Shown here: positions 20,164 to 32,224 of the stretch, piece after piece
How the letters are laid out: every line of letters starts with the position of its first letter
Position numbering within the stretch: position 1 is the first letter of the stretch
Source: Pseudomonas frederiksbergensis
GTDB lineage: Bacteria > Pseudomonadota > Gammaproteobacteria > Pseudomonadales > Pseudomonadaceae
Length of the DNA: 64,000 nt
Direction: 5' to 3'
NCBI RefSeq assembly: GCF_035751725.1
Contig: NZ_CP142104.1
Coordinates: 1,178,001-1,242,000 of the forward strand
Made by a program: the position numbers and the translations under genes
The notes under the pieces: generated by a model
Database searches by the model: none
Told to the model about the DNA's origin: nothing
Seen by the model: the letters and a program-made list of their open reading frames with translations, nothing else

Positions 20164-21183
20164 CTAGTCCTTGCGAACCCAACGCGACTGGCGCCAAGCT
20201 TGCTGTTGCGCGTCGTCCTGGAAGGTCCAGGCCACGAAGCGACTTTGTTTTTGGCCCTGGGACATCTCCACCACCTGGCTTTGCAACGCTCCCGCCTTCT
20301 TGAGCGCTGTCTCGATGGCCGGCAGGTTGGACGCCTTCGACACCAGGGTGCTGAACCACAGCACTTGACCCGCCACCTGGGCGCTTTCGCTGATCAGTTG
20401 CGTGACAAAACGCGCCTCGCCACCCTCGCACCACAACTCCGCCGCCTGGCCGCCAAAGTTCAACACCGGCAACTTGCGCTTCGGGTCCGCCTTGCCCAGC
20501 GCACGCCATTTGCGCTGACTGCCCTTGGTCGCTTCTTCCAGGGAGGCGTGAAACGGCGGATTGCACATCGTCAGGTCGAACCGTTCGGCGTTCTCCAAAA
20601 GGCCCAGCAAGATTTGCTTGCGATTGGTTTGCTGGCGCAGCCGAATGACCTTGTCCAAGCCATTGGACTGGACGATGGTCTTGGCCGAGGCAATCGCGGT
20701 CGGGTCGATCTCCGAACCGAGGAAATGCCAGCGATAGTCGCTGTAGCCGATCAGTGGATAGACGCAATTGGCACCGGTGCCGATGTCCAGCACCTTCACC
20801 GCAGCCCCACGGGGGATTTCACCTGCGTTGTGGCTGGCGAGCAAATCGGCGAGGAAATGTACGTAGTCCGCCCGCCCTGGCACCGGCGGGCACAGGTAGT
20901 CAGCCGGGATATCCCAATGGGCGATGCCGTAGAAGGATTTGAGCAGCGCCCGGTTGAACACCCGCACCGCTTCAGGGCTGGCAAAGTCGATGCTCTCCTT
21001 GCCGTAGGGGTTGATGATCACGAACTGCGCCAGTTCGGGCGTGCTCTTGATCAATGCCGGGAAGTCATAACGTCCCTGATGGCGATTGCGTGGATGCAGG
21101 CTGGCTTTCTCGCGGGGCGCTTTGGCCTCGGGGGCGAGCTTGGGCTTCTGGCGGGCAGGTCGGGGTGTGCGAGGGACAGTCAT
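20164..21183 (-). CDS. rlmF: 23S rRNA (adenine-1618-N6)-methyltransferase RlmF
   Basis: RlmF uses S-adenosylmethionine to methylate A1618 of 23S rRNA. The 339-residue protein has the SAM-binding motif [16 protein letters not shown] and the N6-adenine motif [12 protein letters not shown]. The N-terminal 40 residues are basic and low-complexity ([20 protein letters not shown]), typical for RlmF. I start at the ATG at 21183 ([12 protein letters not shown]); a longer open frame upstream lacks a ribosome site. It lies between the HU terminator and the bidirectional terminator of valS. Confidence 0.9.
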   Translation of the reverse strand: MTVPRTPRPARQKPKLAPEAKAPREKASLHPRNRHQGRYDFPALIKSTPELAQFVIINPYGKESIDFASPEAVRVFNRALLKSFYGIAHWDIPADYLCPPVPGRADYVHFLADLLASHNAGEIPRGAAVKVLDIGTGANCVYPLIGYSDYRWHFLGSEIDPTAIASAKTIVQSNGLDKVIRLRQQTNRKQILLGLLENAERFDLTMCNPPFHASLEEATKGSQRKWRALGKADPKRKLPVLNFGGQAAELWCEGGEARFVTQLISESAQVAGQVLWFSTLVSKASNLPAIETALKKAGALQSQVVEMSQGQKQSRFVAWTFQDDAQQQAWRQSRWVRKD

Positions 21184-21277
21184 GGGCGGATCGTTCGGGG
21201 CTGGCTCATAAAGTGGCGGGCATTGTCCCACATCCGGCCCACAGGTTCCTGCTGCATAAGGAAGAAGTGGCAGGCAC

Positions 21278-21307
21278 AAAAAAGGAGGCCATCAGGCCTC
21301 CTTTTTT
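21278..21307. terminator. terminator after valS, symmetric
   Basis: AAAAAAGGAGGCC-ATCA-GGCCTCCTTTTTT is a 13-bp perfect stem with A and T runs on both sides, 15 bases beyond the valS stop. It ends valS and shields rlmF from read-through. Confidence 0.9.
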
Positions 21308-21322
21308 AATCGCGAACAACCG

Positions 21323-24169
21323 TTACAGGCTGGAGATCCGCGCGTGTTGCTCAGCCAGCTTGCCCAAGGCCTGTTCAGCCTCGGCCAGCTTGGCCCGTTC
21401 CTTCTCGATGACTTCGGCAGGGGCCTTGTCGACGAAGCCTGCGTTGGACAGCTTGCCACCCACGCGCTGGACTTCGCCTTTGAGGCGCAGGATTTCCTTG
21501 TCCAGGCGCGCCAGTTCCGCGGCCTTGTCGATCAGGCCGGCCATTGGCACCAGCACTTCCATTTCGCCGACCAATGCGGTGGCCGACAGAGGCGCTTCTT
21601 CGCCCGCAGCCAGCACGGTCACCGATTCAAGCTTCGCCAGCTTCTTGAGCAGTGCTTCGTTCTCATTGAGGCGACGCAGGTCTTCGGCGCTGGCGTTTTT
21701 CAGGAACAGGGTCAGCGGCTTGCCCGGGCCGATGTTCATTTCGGCGCGGATGTTGCGCAGGCCGAGCATGAAGGTCTTCAGCCACTCGATGTCGTCCTCG
21801 GCGGCCGGATCGATGCGGGTCTCGTTGGCCACCGGCCACGGTTGCAGCATGATCGTCTTGCCTTGGATGCCAGCGAGCGGTGCGATGCGCTGCCAGATTT
21901 CCTCGGTGATGAACGGCATGAACGGATGCGCCAGGCGCAGGGCCACTTCCAGCACGCGCACCAGGGTGCGACGTGTGCCGCGCTGGCGCTCCACCGGTGC
22001 GTTTTCGTCCCACAGCACGGGCTTGGACAGTTCCAGATACCAGTCGCAATACTGGTTCCAGATGAACTCGTACAAGGCCTGCGCGGCCAGGTCGAAACGG
22101 AACTGGTCGAGTTGGCGAGTCACTTCGGCTTCGGTGCGTTGCAACTGGGAAATGATCCAGCGATCGGCCAGGCTCAGCTCGTAGGCTTCGCCGTTCTGGC
22201 CGCAGTCTTCACCTTTGTCCAGCACGTAGCGCGCGGCGTTCCAGATCTTGTTGCAGAAGTTGCGATAGCCTTCGACGCGGCCCATGTCGAACTTGATGTC
22301 GCGACCGGTGGACGCCAGCGAGCAGAAGGTGAAGCGCAGGGCATCGGTGCCGTAGCTGGCGATGCCCTCGGCGAATTCTTCGCGGGTGGCTTTCTCGATC
22401 TTCTTCGCCAGTTTCGGCTGCATCAGCCCGGAGGTGCGTTTCTGCACCAGGGTTTCCAGGTCGATGCCGTCGATGATGTCCAGCGGGTCCAGGACGTTGC
22501 CCTTGGACTTGGACATCTTCTGGCCCTGGCCATCGCGCACCAGGCCGTGGACGTAGACGGTCTTGAATGGCACTTGCGGGGTGCCGTCCTCGTTTTTCAC
22601 CAGGTGCATGGTCAGCATGATCATCCGGGCGACCCAGAAGAAAATGATGTCGAAGCCGGTGACCAGCACGTCGGTGGAATGGAATTTCTTCAGGAACTCG
22701 GTCTGCTGCGGCCAGCCCAGTGTGGAGAACGTCCACAGGCCCGAGCTGAACCAGGTATCGAGGACGTCGTTGTCCTGCGCCAGGGCAACGTCCGGACCGA
22801 GGTTGTGCTTGGCGCGGACTTCGGCTTCATCGCGGCCGACATAGACCTTGCCCGACTCGTCGTACCAGGCCGGAATACGGTGGCCCCACCACAGCTGGCG
22901 ACTGATGCACCAATCCTGGATGTCGCGCATCCACGAGAAGTACATGTTCTCGTACTGCTTGGGCACGAACTGGATGCGGCCGTCTTCCACGGCGGCGATC
23001 GCAGGCTCGGCCAGCGGCTTGGTGGACACATACCACTGGTCGGTCAGCCACGGCTCGATGATGGTGCCGGAGCGGTCGCCTTTCGGGACTTTCAGGGCAT
23101 GGTCGTCGACGCTGACCAGCAGGCCGGCGGCGTCAAACGCGGCAACAATCTGCTTGCGCGCCTCGAAACGGTCCAGGCCGGCGTATTCGGCCGGGATCTG
23201 GCCGTCGACGCTTTCGTTCAAGGTGCCGTCGAGGTTGAAGGCCTGGGCGGCCGGCAACACATGGGCGTTCTTGTCGAAAATGTTCAGCAGCGGCAGGTTG
23301 TGGCGCTTGCCGACTTCGTAGTCGTTGAAATCGTGGGCCGGTGTGATTTTTACGCAGCCGGTGCCGAATTCGGGGTCGCAATAATCGTCGCCGATGATCG
23401 GGATGCGACGGCCAACCAGCGGCAGCTCGACGAACTTGCCGATCAGCGCCTGATAACGTTCATCGTTCGGGTTCACCGCCACGGCGGAGTCGCCCAGCAT
23501 GGTTTCCGGACGGGTGGTGGCGACGATCAGGTAATCCTTGCCTTCGGCGGTCTTGGCGCCGTCGGCCAGCGGGTACTTCAGGTTCCACAGGAAACCTTTC
23601 TCGTCGTGGTTCTCCACTTCGAGGTCGGAAATGGCCGTGTGCAACTTGGTGTCCCAGTTGACCAGGCGCTTGCCGCGGTAGATCAGGCCATCTTCATGCA
23701 GGCGCACGAAGGCTTCCTTCACCGCTTCCGAAAGGCCGTCGTCCATGGTGAAGCGCTCGCGGCTCCAGTCCACCGACGAGCCGAGGCGACGGATCTGGCG
23801 GCTGATATTGCCGCCGGACTCGTCTTTCCATTCCCAGACTTTCTCGAGGAATTTCTCGCGACCCAGGTCATGGCGGTTCTGGCCCTGGGCTTCGAGACGA
23901 CGCTCCACCAGCATCTGCGTAGCGATGCCGGCGTGGTCGGTGCCCGGTTGCCACAAGGTGTTGCGACCTTGCATGCGCCGGAAACGGATCAGGGCGTCCA
24001 TGATCGCGTTGTTGAAACCGTGGCCCATGTGCAGGCTGCCGGTGACGTTCGGCGGCGGGATCATGATGGTGTAGGAATCGCCCGCGCCTTGCGGAGCGAA
24101 ATAATTCTCTGACTCCCAGGTGTTGTACCAGGAAGTTTCAATGGCGTGCGGCTGGTAGGTCTTATCCAT
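21323..24169 (-). CDS. valS: valyl-tRNA synthetase
   Basis: ValS charges tRNA-Val with valine in the cytosol and edits threonine. The 948-residue protein is the usual size. The class I motifs are present: HIGH as HMGH at residues 47-50 ([11 protein letters not shown]) and KMSKS at 551-555. The editing domain lies between ([19 protein letters not shown]), and the C-terminal coiled-coil arm ends [20 protein letters not shown]. The ATG at 24169 gives [19 protein letters not shown]. It is the last gene of pepA-holC-hypothetical-valS, separated from the preceding gene by 158 bases with a REP. Confidence 0.97.
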   Translation of the reverse strand: MDKTYQPHAIETSWYNTWESENYFAPQGAGDSYTIMIPPPNVTGSLHMGHGFNNAIMDALIRFRRMQGRNTLWQPGTDHAGIATQMLVERRLEAQGQNRHDLGREKFLEKVWEWKDESGGNISRQIRRLGSSVDWSRERFTMDDGLSEAVKEAFVRLHEDGLIYRGKRLVNWDTKLHTAISDLEVENHDEKGFLWNLKYPLADGAKTAEGKDYLIVATTRPETMLGDSAVAVNPNDERYQALIGKFVELPLVGRRIPIIGDDYCDPEFGTGCVKITPAHDFNDYEVGKRHNLPLLNIFDKNAHVLPAAQAFNLDGTLNESVDGQIPAEYAGLDRFEARKQIVAAFDAAGLLVSVDDHALKVPKGDRSGTIIEPWLTDQWYVSTKPLAEPAIAAVEDGRIQFVPKQYENMYFSWMRDIQDWCISRQLWWGHRIPAWYDESGKVYVGRDEAEVRAKHNLGPDVALAQDNDVLDTWFSSGLWTFSTLGWPQQTEFLKKFHSTDVLVTGFDIIFFWVARMIMLTMHLVKNEDGTPQVPFKTVYVHGLVRDGQGQKMSKSKGNVLDPLDIIDGIDLETLVQKRTSGLMQPKLAKKIEKATREEFAEGIASYGTDALRFTFCSLASTGRDIKFDMGRVEGYRNFCNKIWNAARYVLDKGEDCGQNGEAYELSLADRWIISQLQRTEAEVTRQLDQFRFDLAAQALYEFIWNQYCDWYLELSKPVLWDENAPVERQRGTRRTLVRVLEVALRLAHPFMPFITEEIWQRIAPLAGIQGKTIMLQPWPVANETRIDPAAEDDIEWLKTFMLGLRNIRAEMNIGPGKPLTLFLKNASAEDLRRLNENEALLKKLAKLESVTVLAAGEEAPLSATALVGEMEVLVPMAGLIDKAAELARLDKEILRLKGEVQRVGGKLSNAGFVDKAPAEVIEKERAKLAEAEQALGKLAEQHARISSL

Positions 24170-24271
24170 GCGCGGCGGGACCCTATTGGCATTTATTCAG
24201 GAAAAGCCGGGAAGTATAGCGGGGCGTGGGGCGCAGGGCGAGTCAGTACGCAACGACTGCGAACAGATCCC

Positions 24272-24301
24272 CGTGGCGAGGGGGCAAGCTCCCTCGCCAC
24301 G
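24272..24301. repeat. REP sequence, family B
   Basis: CGTGGCGAGGG and CCCTCGCCACG form an 11-bp inverted repeat round ggcaagct. It is one of several TGTGGCGAGGG-type repeats in the window and sits between the hypothetical gene and valS. Confidence 0.85.
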
Positions 24302-24327
24302 AAAACAATCACAATCGGGGCGCCGGG

Positions 24328-24693
24328 TTACTCGTATTGACTCAACAACCGCTCCATCCGCGCATCCAGCCGGCGCTTGATCTCGGTTTCGATGTGCGGG
24401 GCGAAGTCGTCGATGACGTCTTGCATGATCAGTTGTGCGGCGGCGCGAAGTTCCCGGTCCAGGTGCAGCAGGGCGTCGGGGCCTTTTGGTTCGGCCTTGG
24501 GGGCTGGCTTGGGTTCCGGCTGGCCGTTGATCGGGTCGAACAGCAGCGGGATCTGTTCGTCGTGCACCGGTTCGTGCTCCACCGTATCGGTCAGCAGCGG
24601 CGGTTGCAGGGTGTCGTCGCCGAGCAGTTGGCGGATCGACTCGAGGTCATCGAGCAATTGCGCGGGTTTTTGCGGTGGTTTTGGAGTATCCAT
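24328..24693 (-). CDS. conserved small hypothetical protein downstream of holC
   Basis: I do not recognise a named family with certainty; small genes of this kind follow holC in other Pseudomonas. The 121-residue protein is acidic and proline-rich in the middle (PINGQPEPKPAPKAEPKGPD). Its C-terminal half is a likely amphipathic helix (DRELRAAAQLIMQDVIDDF, then ETEIKRRLDARMERLLSQYE). No signal peptide or membrane segment. It starts 7 bases after holC, so the two are co-transcribed, hinting at a role near DNA polymerase III, which is only an inference. Confidence 0.8.
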   Translation of the reverse strand: MDTPKPPQKPAQLLDDLESIRQLLGDDTLQPPLLTDTVEHEPVHDEQIPLLFDPINGQPEPKPAPKAEPKGPDALLHLDRELRAAAQLIMQDVIDDFAPHIETEIKRRLDARMERLLSQYE

Positions 24694-24700
24694 CGTAGGC

Positions 24701-25129
24701 TCAAAGTCGCTGTAAACGGTGGTCTTGCAGAGGATAGCCCTGTTCGCGGTAGAAGCGGAAACTCTCCCGCGCGGCTTGCCGGATGACCGGGTCTTCCACG
24801 ACCACTTCCGCCACGCGGGCGAAGCGCTGGGCGAAGGCCGGCACTTTCAGGTCAAGGTTGACCAGCAGGTCCTGATGCTCTGCGCAGTCATCCCCCAACC
24901 CGAGCACGATTGCACCCTCTGACTCGCTTTCCGCCGGGCCATGGGGCACGAAGCTTTCGCCTTTGAAAGCCCATAGCCGTGCGTCGAGGTCCTCGCGCTG
25001 GGCTGCATCGCTGCAATGCAGGTAGATGCGGTGTCCCATGCGCCAGGCCTTTTCAGTGAGCTTGCAGGCGAAATCCAGTCGCGCCGAGGGATCGGCGCTG
25101 GGCAGGATATAGAAATCGACTTTGGTCAT
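24701..25129 (-). CDS. holC: DNA polymerase III subunit chi
   Basis: The chi subunit links the polymerase III clamp loader to single-strand binding protein. The 142-residue protein has the family opening MTKVDFYILPSADPSARLDFAC, the central LDARLWAFKGESFVPHG and the C-terminal RESFRFYREQGYPLQDHRL. The ATG at 25129 is fixed by this N-terminus; the frame upstream to 25180 is not conserved. It follows pepA by 60 bases, the usual pepA-holC-valS order in gamma-proteobacteria. Confidence 0.93.
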   Translation of the reverse strand: MTKVDFYILPSADPSARLDFACKLTEKAWRMGHRIYLHCSDAAQREDLDARLWAFKGESFVPHGPAESESEGAIVLGLGDDCAEHQDLLVNLDLKVPAFAQRFARVAEVVVEDPVIRQAARESFRFYREQGYPLQDHRLQRL

Positions 25130-25189
25130 TGCGGTTCCGGAGCCATCGCTGGCGCCACCCGAGGGCGACGCCAACGGCAATCATTGATG

Positions 25190-27040
<1,851 letters not shown>

Positions 27041-28162
27041 GTGATCGTCTTTCGTTATCTGTCCCGCGAAGTCCTGCTGACCCTGAGCGCCGTCAGCGCC
27101 GTGCTGCTGGTCATTATCATGAGTGGGCGCTTCATCAAATACCTTGCCCAGGCGGCTTCGGGCGCCCTGGACCCGGGCTCGCTGTTCCTGATCATGGGGT
27201 TCCGCCTGCCGGGCTTCCTCCAGTTGATCCTGCCCCTGGGATTGTTCCTCGGCATCCTGCTGGCCTATGGTCGCCTGTACCTGGACAGCGAAATGACCGT
27301 GCTGTCGGCCACCGGCATGAGCCAGCAGCGCCTGTTCCGCATCTCCTTGTTCCCGGCGACGGTGGTGGCACTGGTGGTCGCCTGGTTGAGCCTGAGCCTG
27401 GCGCCCCAAGGGGCGAACCAGTTTCAATTGCTGATCAACCAGCAGGACGCCCTGACCGAATTCGACACCCTGGTACCGGGGCGCTTCCAGGCCCTGCGCG
27501 ACGGGACGCGCGTCACCTATACCGAGGAGCTTTCCGAAGACCGCGTCAACCTGGGCGGGGTCTTCATCACCCAGAAGAACGTGTCGTCGGACACCAAGAA
27601 GGACCGCGGCATTTCCGTGCTGGTATCCGAAAAGGGGCGCCAGGAAATCAACCCTGACGGCAACCGCTACCTGATCCTGGAAAACGGCTATCGCTACGAC
27701 GGCACGCCGGGGCAGGCCGATTACCGGGCGATCAAGTACGACACCTACGGCGTGCTGCTGCCCAAGCCCGAGGCCAGCGACGAAGTCACTGACCGGGATG
27801 CGATGTCGACTGCCAGTCTGCTGGGCAACGACGACATCCGCGCCCGTACCGAGCTGCAGTGGCGCCTGTCGCTGCCGCTCCTGGTGTTTATCGTGACGCT
27901 CATGGCGGTTCCGCTGTCGCGGGTCAATCCGCGCCAGGGCCGTTTCCTTAAGTTGTTGCCGGCGATTCTCTTGTATATGGCTTACCTCACCATCCTGATT
28001 TCCGCCCGCAGTGCCCTGGAGAAGGGCAAGATCCCACCGACGCTGGGCTTGTGGTGGGTGCATTCGATCTTCCTGGCCATCGGCCTCGGGTTGCTCTACT
28101 GGGAGCCACTGCGGCTGAAACTCGCCAGCCGTCGCAGCGCGCTGGAGGTGGCCCGTGGTTAA
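27041..28162 (+). CDS. lptF: LPS export ABC transporter permease LptF
   Basis: LptF is one of the two inner-membrane permeases of LptB2FG, which extracts lipopolysaccharide and feeds it to LptC. The 373-residue protein has transmembrane segments at both ends (LLTLSAVSAVLLVIIMSGRF; LQLILPLGLFLGILLAYGRL; LPLLVFIVTLMAVPLSRVNP; WWVHSIFLAIGLGLLYW) and a periplasmic beta-jellyroll between. I use the GTG at 27041 (MIVFRYLSREVL), with GGAG 8 bases upstream; the frame runs back to 26957 without a better site. It overlaps lptG by 8 bases. Confidence 0.94.
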   Translation: MIVFRYLSREVLLTLSAVSAVLLVIIMSGRFIKYLAQAASGALDPGSLFLIMGFRLPGFLQLILPLGLFLGILLAYGRLYLDSEMTVLSATGMSQQRLFRISLFPATVVALVVAWLSLSLAPQGANQFQLLINQQDALTEFDTLVPGRFQALRDGTRVTYTEELSEDRVNLGGVFITQKNVSSDTKKDRGISVLVSEKGRQEINPDGNRYLILENGYRYDGTPGQADYRAIKYDTYGVLLPKPEASDEVTDRDAMSTASLLGNDDIRARTELQWRLSLPLLVFIVTLMAVPLSRVNPRQGRFLKLLPAILLYMAYLTILISARSALEKGKIPPTLGLWWVHSIFLAIGLGLLYWEPLRLKLASRRSALEVARG

Positions 28163-29216
28163 GCTCGACCGCTATATCGGCAGCAGCGTTTTCATGGCCA
28201 TCCTCGCGGTACTGGGGATCATCCTTGGCCTGGCGACCTTGTTCGCGTTCATCGACGAGATGGGCGATGTCAGCGATACCTATACGCTGCTGGACGTGGC
28301 GAGCTATGTATTGCTGACCGCGCCGCGCCGCTTGTACGACATGCTGCCGATGGCCGCATTGATCGGCTGCCTGATCGGCCTTGGCAGCCTGGCGAGCAAC
28401 AGCGAACTGACCATCATGCGCGCCGCTGGCGTGTCCATCGGTCGGATCGTCTGGGCGGTAATGAAGCCGATGCTCGTGTTGATGTTGGTGGGCTTGCTGA
28501 TCGGCGAATACATCGCCCCGGCCACCGAGAACACCGCCCAGGCCAACCGTTCCCTGGCCCAGGGCGGTGGTGACGCGCAAAGCGCCAAGCATGGCCTGTG
28601 GCACCGCCAGGGCGATGAGTTCATCCACATCAACTCGGTCCAGCCCAATGGCACCCTGTATGGCGTGACCCGCTACCGCTTTGACGACCAGCGGCACATG
28701 CTGTCCTCAAGCTTCGCCAAGCGCGCGAAGTTCGAAGAGGACCATTGGCAACTGAACGACGTCACGACCACGCTGTTCCATGACAAGCGCACCGAAGTCG
28801 TCGCCGTCCCGCAGGAGCGCTGGGACGTGGCGCTCAGCCCGCAGCTGCTCAGCACCGTGGTCATGGCGCCGGACTCCTTGTCGATCACCGGCCTGTGGGG
28901 CTACATCCACTACCTGGCGGACCAGGGCCTTAACAATGGTCGCTACTGGCTGGCTTTTTGGGTCAAGGTGTTGCAACCGCTGGTGACCGCTGCACTGGTC
29001 TTGATGGCCATTTCCTTTATCTTCGGTCCGCTGCGCTCCGTGACGCTTGGCCAGCGGGTCTTCACCGGCGTGCTGGTGGGCTTTACCTTCCGTATCGCCC
29101 AGGATCTGCTCGGCCCATCGAGCCTGGTATTCGGCTTCTCGCCGTTGTTTGCGGTGCTGGTGCCGGCCGGTGTCTGCGCGTTGGCCGGGCTCTGGTTGCT
29201 GCGCCGGGCGGGTTGA
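28155..29216 (+). CDS. lptG: LPS export ABC transporter permease LptG
   Basis: LptG pairs with LptF in the LPS extractor. The 353-residue protein opens MVKLDRYIGSSVFMAILAVL from a GTG at 28155 that overlaps lptF, giving tight coupling. It has the expected layout: two N-terminal segments with the coupling region LTAPRRLYDMLPMAALIGCL, a periplasmic jellyroll domain (residues about 130-260) and C-terminal segments including VLMAISFIFGPLRSVTLGQR. lptB and lptC are elsewhere. A REP follows the stop. Confidence 0.94.
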   Translation: MVKLDRYIGSSVFMAILAVLGIILGLATLFAFIDEMGDVSDTYTLLDVASYVLLTAPRRLYDMLPMAALIGCLIGLGSLASNSELTIMRAAGVSIGRIVWAVMKPMLVLMLVGLLIGEYIAPATENTAQANRSLAQGGGDAQSAKHGLWHRQGDEFIHINSVQPNGTLYGVTRYRFDDQRHMLSSSFAKRAKFEEDHWQLNDVTTTLFHDKRTEVVAVPQERWDVALSPQLLSTVVMAPDSLSITGLWGYIHYLADQGLNNGRYWLAFWVKVLQPLVTAALVLMAISFIFGPLRSVTLGQRVFTGVLVGFTFRIAQDLLGPSSLVFGFSPLFAVLVPAGVCALAGLWLLRRAG

Positions 29217-29240
29217 TTCAGATTCATCGTGGCGAGGAGC

Positions 29241-29276
29241 TTCTGTGGCGAGGGAGTAAATCCCCTCGCCACAGAA
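29241..29276. repeat. REP sequence, family B, with long perfect stem
   Basis: TTCTGTGGCGAGGG and CCCTCGCCACAGAA form a 14-bp perfect stem over an 8-base loop between lptG and lepA. A further half copy (CGTGGCGAGGAGCTT) stands just before it at 29228, so this may be a small cluster. Confidence 0.85.
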
Positions 29277-29376
29277 GCCCATCGACAGGCGAACGTGACG
29301 CTTGCGCGGTGTATCAGGTACAATTCCCGGCTATTTTTCGGCGGGCCATGCCTGCAGCCTTTTTGAGTGTTGATCC

Positions 29377-31176
29377 GTGAGTGATTTGAGTCATATCCGC
29401 AATTTCTCCATCATCGCCCACATTGACCATGGCAAGTCGACGCTGGCTGATCGCTTCATCCAGATGTGCGGCGGCCTGGCCGAGCGTGAAATGGAAGCCC
29501 AGGTCCTGGACTCCATGGACCTGGAGCGTGAACGCGGGATCACCATCAAGGCCCACAGCGTTACCCTTTATTACAAGGCTCGCGACGGAATTACCTACCA
29601 GCTCAACTTCATCGATACCCCGGGCCATGTCGACTTCACCTATGAAGTCAGCCGGTCGCTGGCGGCCTGTGAAGGTGCGTTGCTGGTGGTCGATGCCGGC
29701 CAGGGCGTCGAGGCCCAGTCGGTCGCCAACTGCTACACGGCCATCGAGCAAGGCCTGGAAGTCATGCCGGTGCTGAACAAGATCGACCTGCCCCAGGCCG
29801 ATCCGGACCGCGTGAAGGAAGAAATCGAAAAAATCATCGGCATCGACGCCACCGACGCGGTTACTTGCAGTGCCAAGACCGGCCTGGGCGTGGATGAAGT
29901 GCTCGAACGCCTGGTTACCACCATTCCCGCGCCGACCGGCAATATCGAAGATCCGCTGCAAGCGTTGATCATCGACTCCTGGTTCGACAACTACCTGGGC
30001 GTGGTTTCCCTGGTTCGCGTGCGCCATGGCCGCGTGAAGAAGGGCGATAAGATCCTGGTCAAGTCCACCGGCAAGATCCACCTGGTGGACAGCGTCGGTG
30101 TCTTCAACCCGAAACATACCGCCACCGTCGACCTGAAGGCCGGTGAAGTGGGCTTCATCATTGCTGGTATCAAGGACATTCACGGGGCGCCGGTCGGCGA
30201 CACCCTGACCTTGAGCTCGACCCCTGATGTCGATGTGCTGCCCGGCTTCAAACGCATCCAGCCGCAGGTCTACGCCGGCCTGTTCCCGGTCAGTTCCGAC
30301 GATTTCGAAGATTTCCGCGAAGCGCTGCAAAAGCTGACGCTGAACGACTCGTCCCTGCAATACACCCCGGAAAGCTCCGACGCCCTGGGCTTCGGCTTCC
30401 GTTGCGGGTTCCTCGGCATGCTGCACATGGAAATCATCCAGGAGCGCCTGGAGCGCGAGTATGACCTGGACCTGATCACCACGGCGCCGACGGTAATCTT
30501 CGAACTGCTGCTCAAGAACGGCGAGACGATCTACGTCGACAACCCGTCCAAGCTGCCGGACCTGTCGGCCATCGAGGACATGCGCGAGCCGATCGTGCGG
30601 GCGAACATCCTTGTGCCTCAGGAGCACCTGGGCAACGTCATCACCCTGTGCATCGAGAAGCGCGGCGTGCAGCACGACATGCTGTTCCTTGGCTCCCAGG
30701 TCCAGGTGACCTACGACCTGCCGATGAACGAAGTGGTGCTGGACTTCTTCGACCGTCTCAAATCCACCAGCCGCGGCTATGCTTCGCTGGACTATCATTT
30801 CGATCGTTACCAATCGGCTAATCTGGTGAAGCTGGATGTGCTGATCAACGGCGAGAAGGTCGATGCCCTGGCATTGATCGTGCACCGTGACAACGCGCAC
30901 TACAAAGGTCGCGCATTGACCGAGAAGATGAAGGAGCTGATTCCGCGGCAGATGTTCGATGTGGCAATCCAGGCCGCCATTGGCGGGCAGATTGTGGCGC
31001 GTACAACCGTCAAGGCACTCAGAAAGAACGTATTGGCCAAATGCTACGGCGGCGACGTCAGCCGTAAGCGCAAGCTGTTGGAAAAGCAGAAGGCCGGTAA
31101 AAAACGCATGAAGCAGGTCGGCAACGTGGAAATTCCACAGGAAGCCTTCCTCGCGGTGCTCAGGTTGGATAGTTAG
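29377..31176 (+). CDS. lepA: elongation factor 4 (LepA)
   Basis: LepA is a ribosome-bound GTPase that aids translation under stress and 30S assembly. The 599-residue protein has G1 AHIDHGKS at residues 14-21, G2/G3 in ERGITIKAH and DTPGHVDF, G4 NKID, and the LepA-specific C-terminal domain ending [20 protein letters not shown]. The start is the GTG at 29377. lepB follows 5 bases after its stop, so lepA-lepB are one operon, as is general in gamma-proteobacteria. Confidence 0.97.
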   Translation: MSDLSHIRNFSIIAHIDHGKSTLADRFIQMCGGLAEREMEAQVLDSMDLERERGITIKAHSVTLYYKARDGITYQLNFIDTPGHVDFTYEVSRSLAACEGALLVVDAGQGVEAQSVANCYTAIEQGLEVMPVLNKIDLPQADPDRVKEEIEKIIGIDATDAVTCSAKTGLGVDEVLERLVTTIPAPTGNIEDPLQALIIDSWFDNYLGVVSLVRVRHGRVKKGDKILVKSTGKIHLVDSVGVFNPKHTATVDLKAGEVGFIIAGIKDIHGAPVGDTLTLSSTPDVDVLPGFKRIQPQVYAGLFPVSSDDFEDFREALQKLTLNDSSLQYTPESSDALGFGFRCGFLGMLHMEIIQERLEREYDLDLITTAPTVIFELLLKNGETIYVDNPSKLPDLSAIEDMREPIVRANILVPQEHLGNVITLCIEKRGVQHDMLFLGSQVQVTYDLPMNEVVLDFFDRLKSTSRGYASLDYHFDRYQSANLVKLDVLINGEKVDALALIVHRDNAHYKGRALTEKMKELIPRQMFDVAIQAAIGGQIVARTTVKALRKNVLAKCYGGDVSRKRKLLEKQKAGKKRMKQVGNVEIPQEAFLAVLRLDS

Positions 31177-31181
31177 GTCCT

Positions 31182-32036
31182 ATGTCGCTAAATTTCCCGC
31201 TGTTGCTGGTTATCGCCGTGTTCGTCTGCGGCCTGTTGGCGTTGCTTGATCTGTTGTTCCTGGCGCCTCGGCGCCGGGCGGCCATTGCCTCTTACCAGGG
31301 CAGTGTCAGCCAGCCTGACGGCGTGGTCATTGAAAAGCTAAACAAGGAACCACTGCTGGTCGAGTACGGCAAGTCGTTCTTCCCTGTGCTGTTCATCGTG
31401 CTGGTGCTGCGCTCGTTCCTGGTTGAGCCGTTCCAGATTCCGTCCGGTTCGATGAAACCGACCCTGGACGTGGGCGACTTCATTCTGGTGAACAAGTTTT
31501 CCTACGGGATCCGGCTGCCAGTGATCGACACGAAGGTCATCGAGATCGGCGACCCGCAACGCGGCGATGTGATGGTGTTCCGCTTCCCAAGCGACCCGAA
31601 CGTCAACTACATCAAGCGTGTGGTGGGGCTGCCGGGCGACAAGATCCGCTATACCGCCGACAAACGCCTCTTCGTCAACGGCGAATTGGTGGCTGAGCAG
31701 TTGATCGGTTCCGAACCGGGCACGCTGGGCAGCGCCGAGCTCTACAAGGAAAAACTCGGCGAGGCGGAACACCTGATCCGCAAGGAAATGAGCCGCTACC
31801 GCGCCACGCCGGACCATTCGTGGACCGTGCCGGCCGGGCACTATTTCATGATGGGCGACAACCGCGACAACTCCAACGACAGCCGGTACTGGGATGATCC
31901 AAACATACCCAAGGACGTACTGGGCATGGTTCCCGACCGCAATATCGTCGGCAAGGCCTTTGCGGTCTGGATGAGCTGGCCGGAACCCAAACTCAGCCAC
32001 CTGCCGAATTTCTCGCGGGTTGGCCTGATCAAGTAA
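31182..32036 (+). CDS. lepB: signal peptidase I (LepB)
   Basis: LepB cleaves signal peptides of exported proteins at the periplasmic face of the inner membrane. The 284-residue protein has two N-terminal membrane segments (about 4-27 and 65-82) and the catalytic dyad Ser90 in PSGSMKPTL and Lys145 in YIKRVVGLPGD, plus the late motif GDNRDNSNDSRYWD. It is coupled to lepA. In P. aeruginosa a DUF4845 gene follows before rnc; here only 184 bases separate lepB and rnc. Confidence 0.97.
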   Translation: MSLNFPLLLVIAVFVCGLLALLDLLFLAPRRRAAIASYQGSVSQPDGVVIEKLNKEPLLVEYGKSFFPVLFIVLVLRSFLVEPFQIPSGSMKPTLDVGDFILVNKFSYGIRLPVIDTKVIEIGDPQRGDVMVFRFPSDPNVNYIKRVVGLPGDKIRYTADKRLFVNGELVAEQLIGSEPGTLGSAELYKEKLGEAEHLIRKEMSRYRATPDHSWTVPAGHYFMMGDNRDNSNDSRYWDDPNIPKDVLGMVPDRNIVGKAFAVWMSWPEPKLSHLPNFSRVGLIK

Positions 32037-32224
32037 TCACACACGGCGCTGTTGAACACAGCGCCGAATGCATTTCTGGAGCCTGTACGAGGTTGCCCGA
32101 AGGCATGAAGCCAACGATAGTCAGGACGTCATTTTTGAACACAGCGTTTATTGTCCCAAGCCAATGGCGCCTTGCCGCCGTGGTAGTGGAATCCAGCCAC
32201 GAACTCAGCGTGGGTAAACCGTGA
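32037..32224 (+). pseudogene. possible remnant of the DUF4845 gene between lepB and rnc
   Basis: The gap holds a hairpin (CGGCGCTGT / ACAGCGCCG, 32044-32066) and then a frame, open to the TGA at 32222, whose last 11 codons read [11 protein letters not shown] and overlap the rnc start. From memory, DUF4845 proteins of Pseudomonas end in a similar basic VV-x3-HEF-xVR-x-P tail and their stop adjoins rnc. The rest of the family (a type IV pilin-like N-terminal helix and about 120 residues) is missing. I infer an internal deletion that left a degenerate 3' end; the match is short and could be chance. Confidence 0.35.

Noticed and set aside
21344..24112. 922-codon plus-strand frame opposite valS
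   Set aside because: Entirely antisense to valyl-tRNA synthetase with no domain of its own.
32044..32066. Hairpin after lepB as an intrinsic terminator
   Set aside because: The 9-bp stem is followed by GAATGCATTT, not a T-run, and rnc-era need read-through from upstream.
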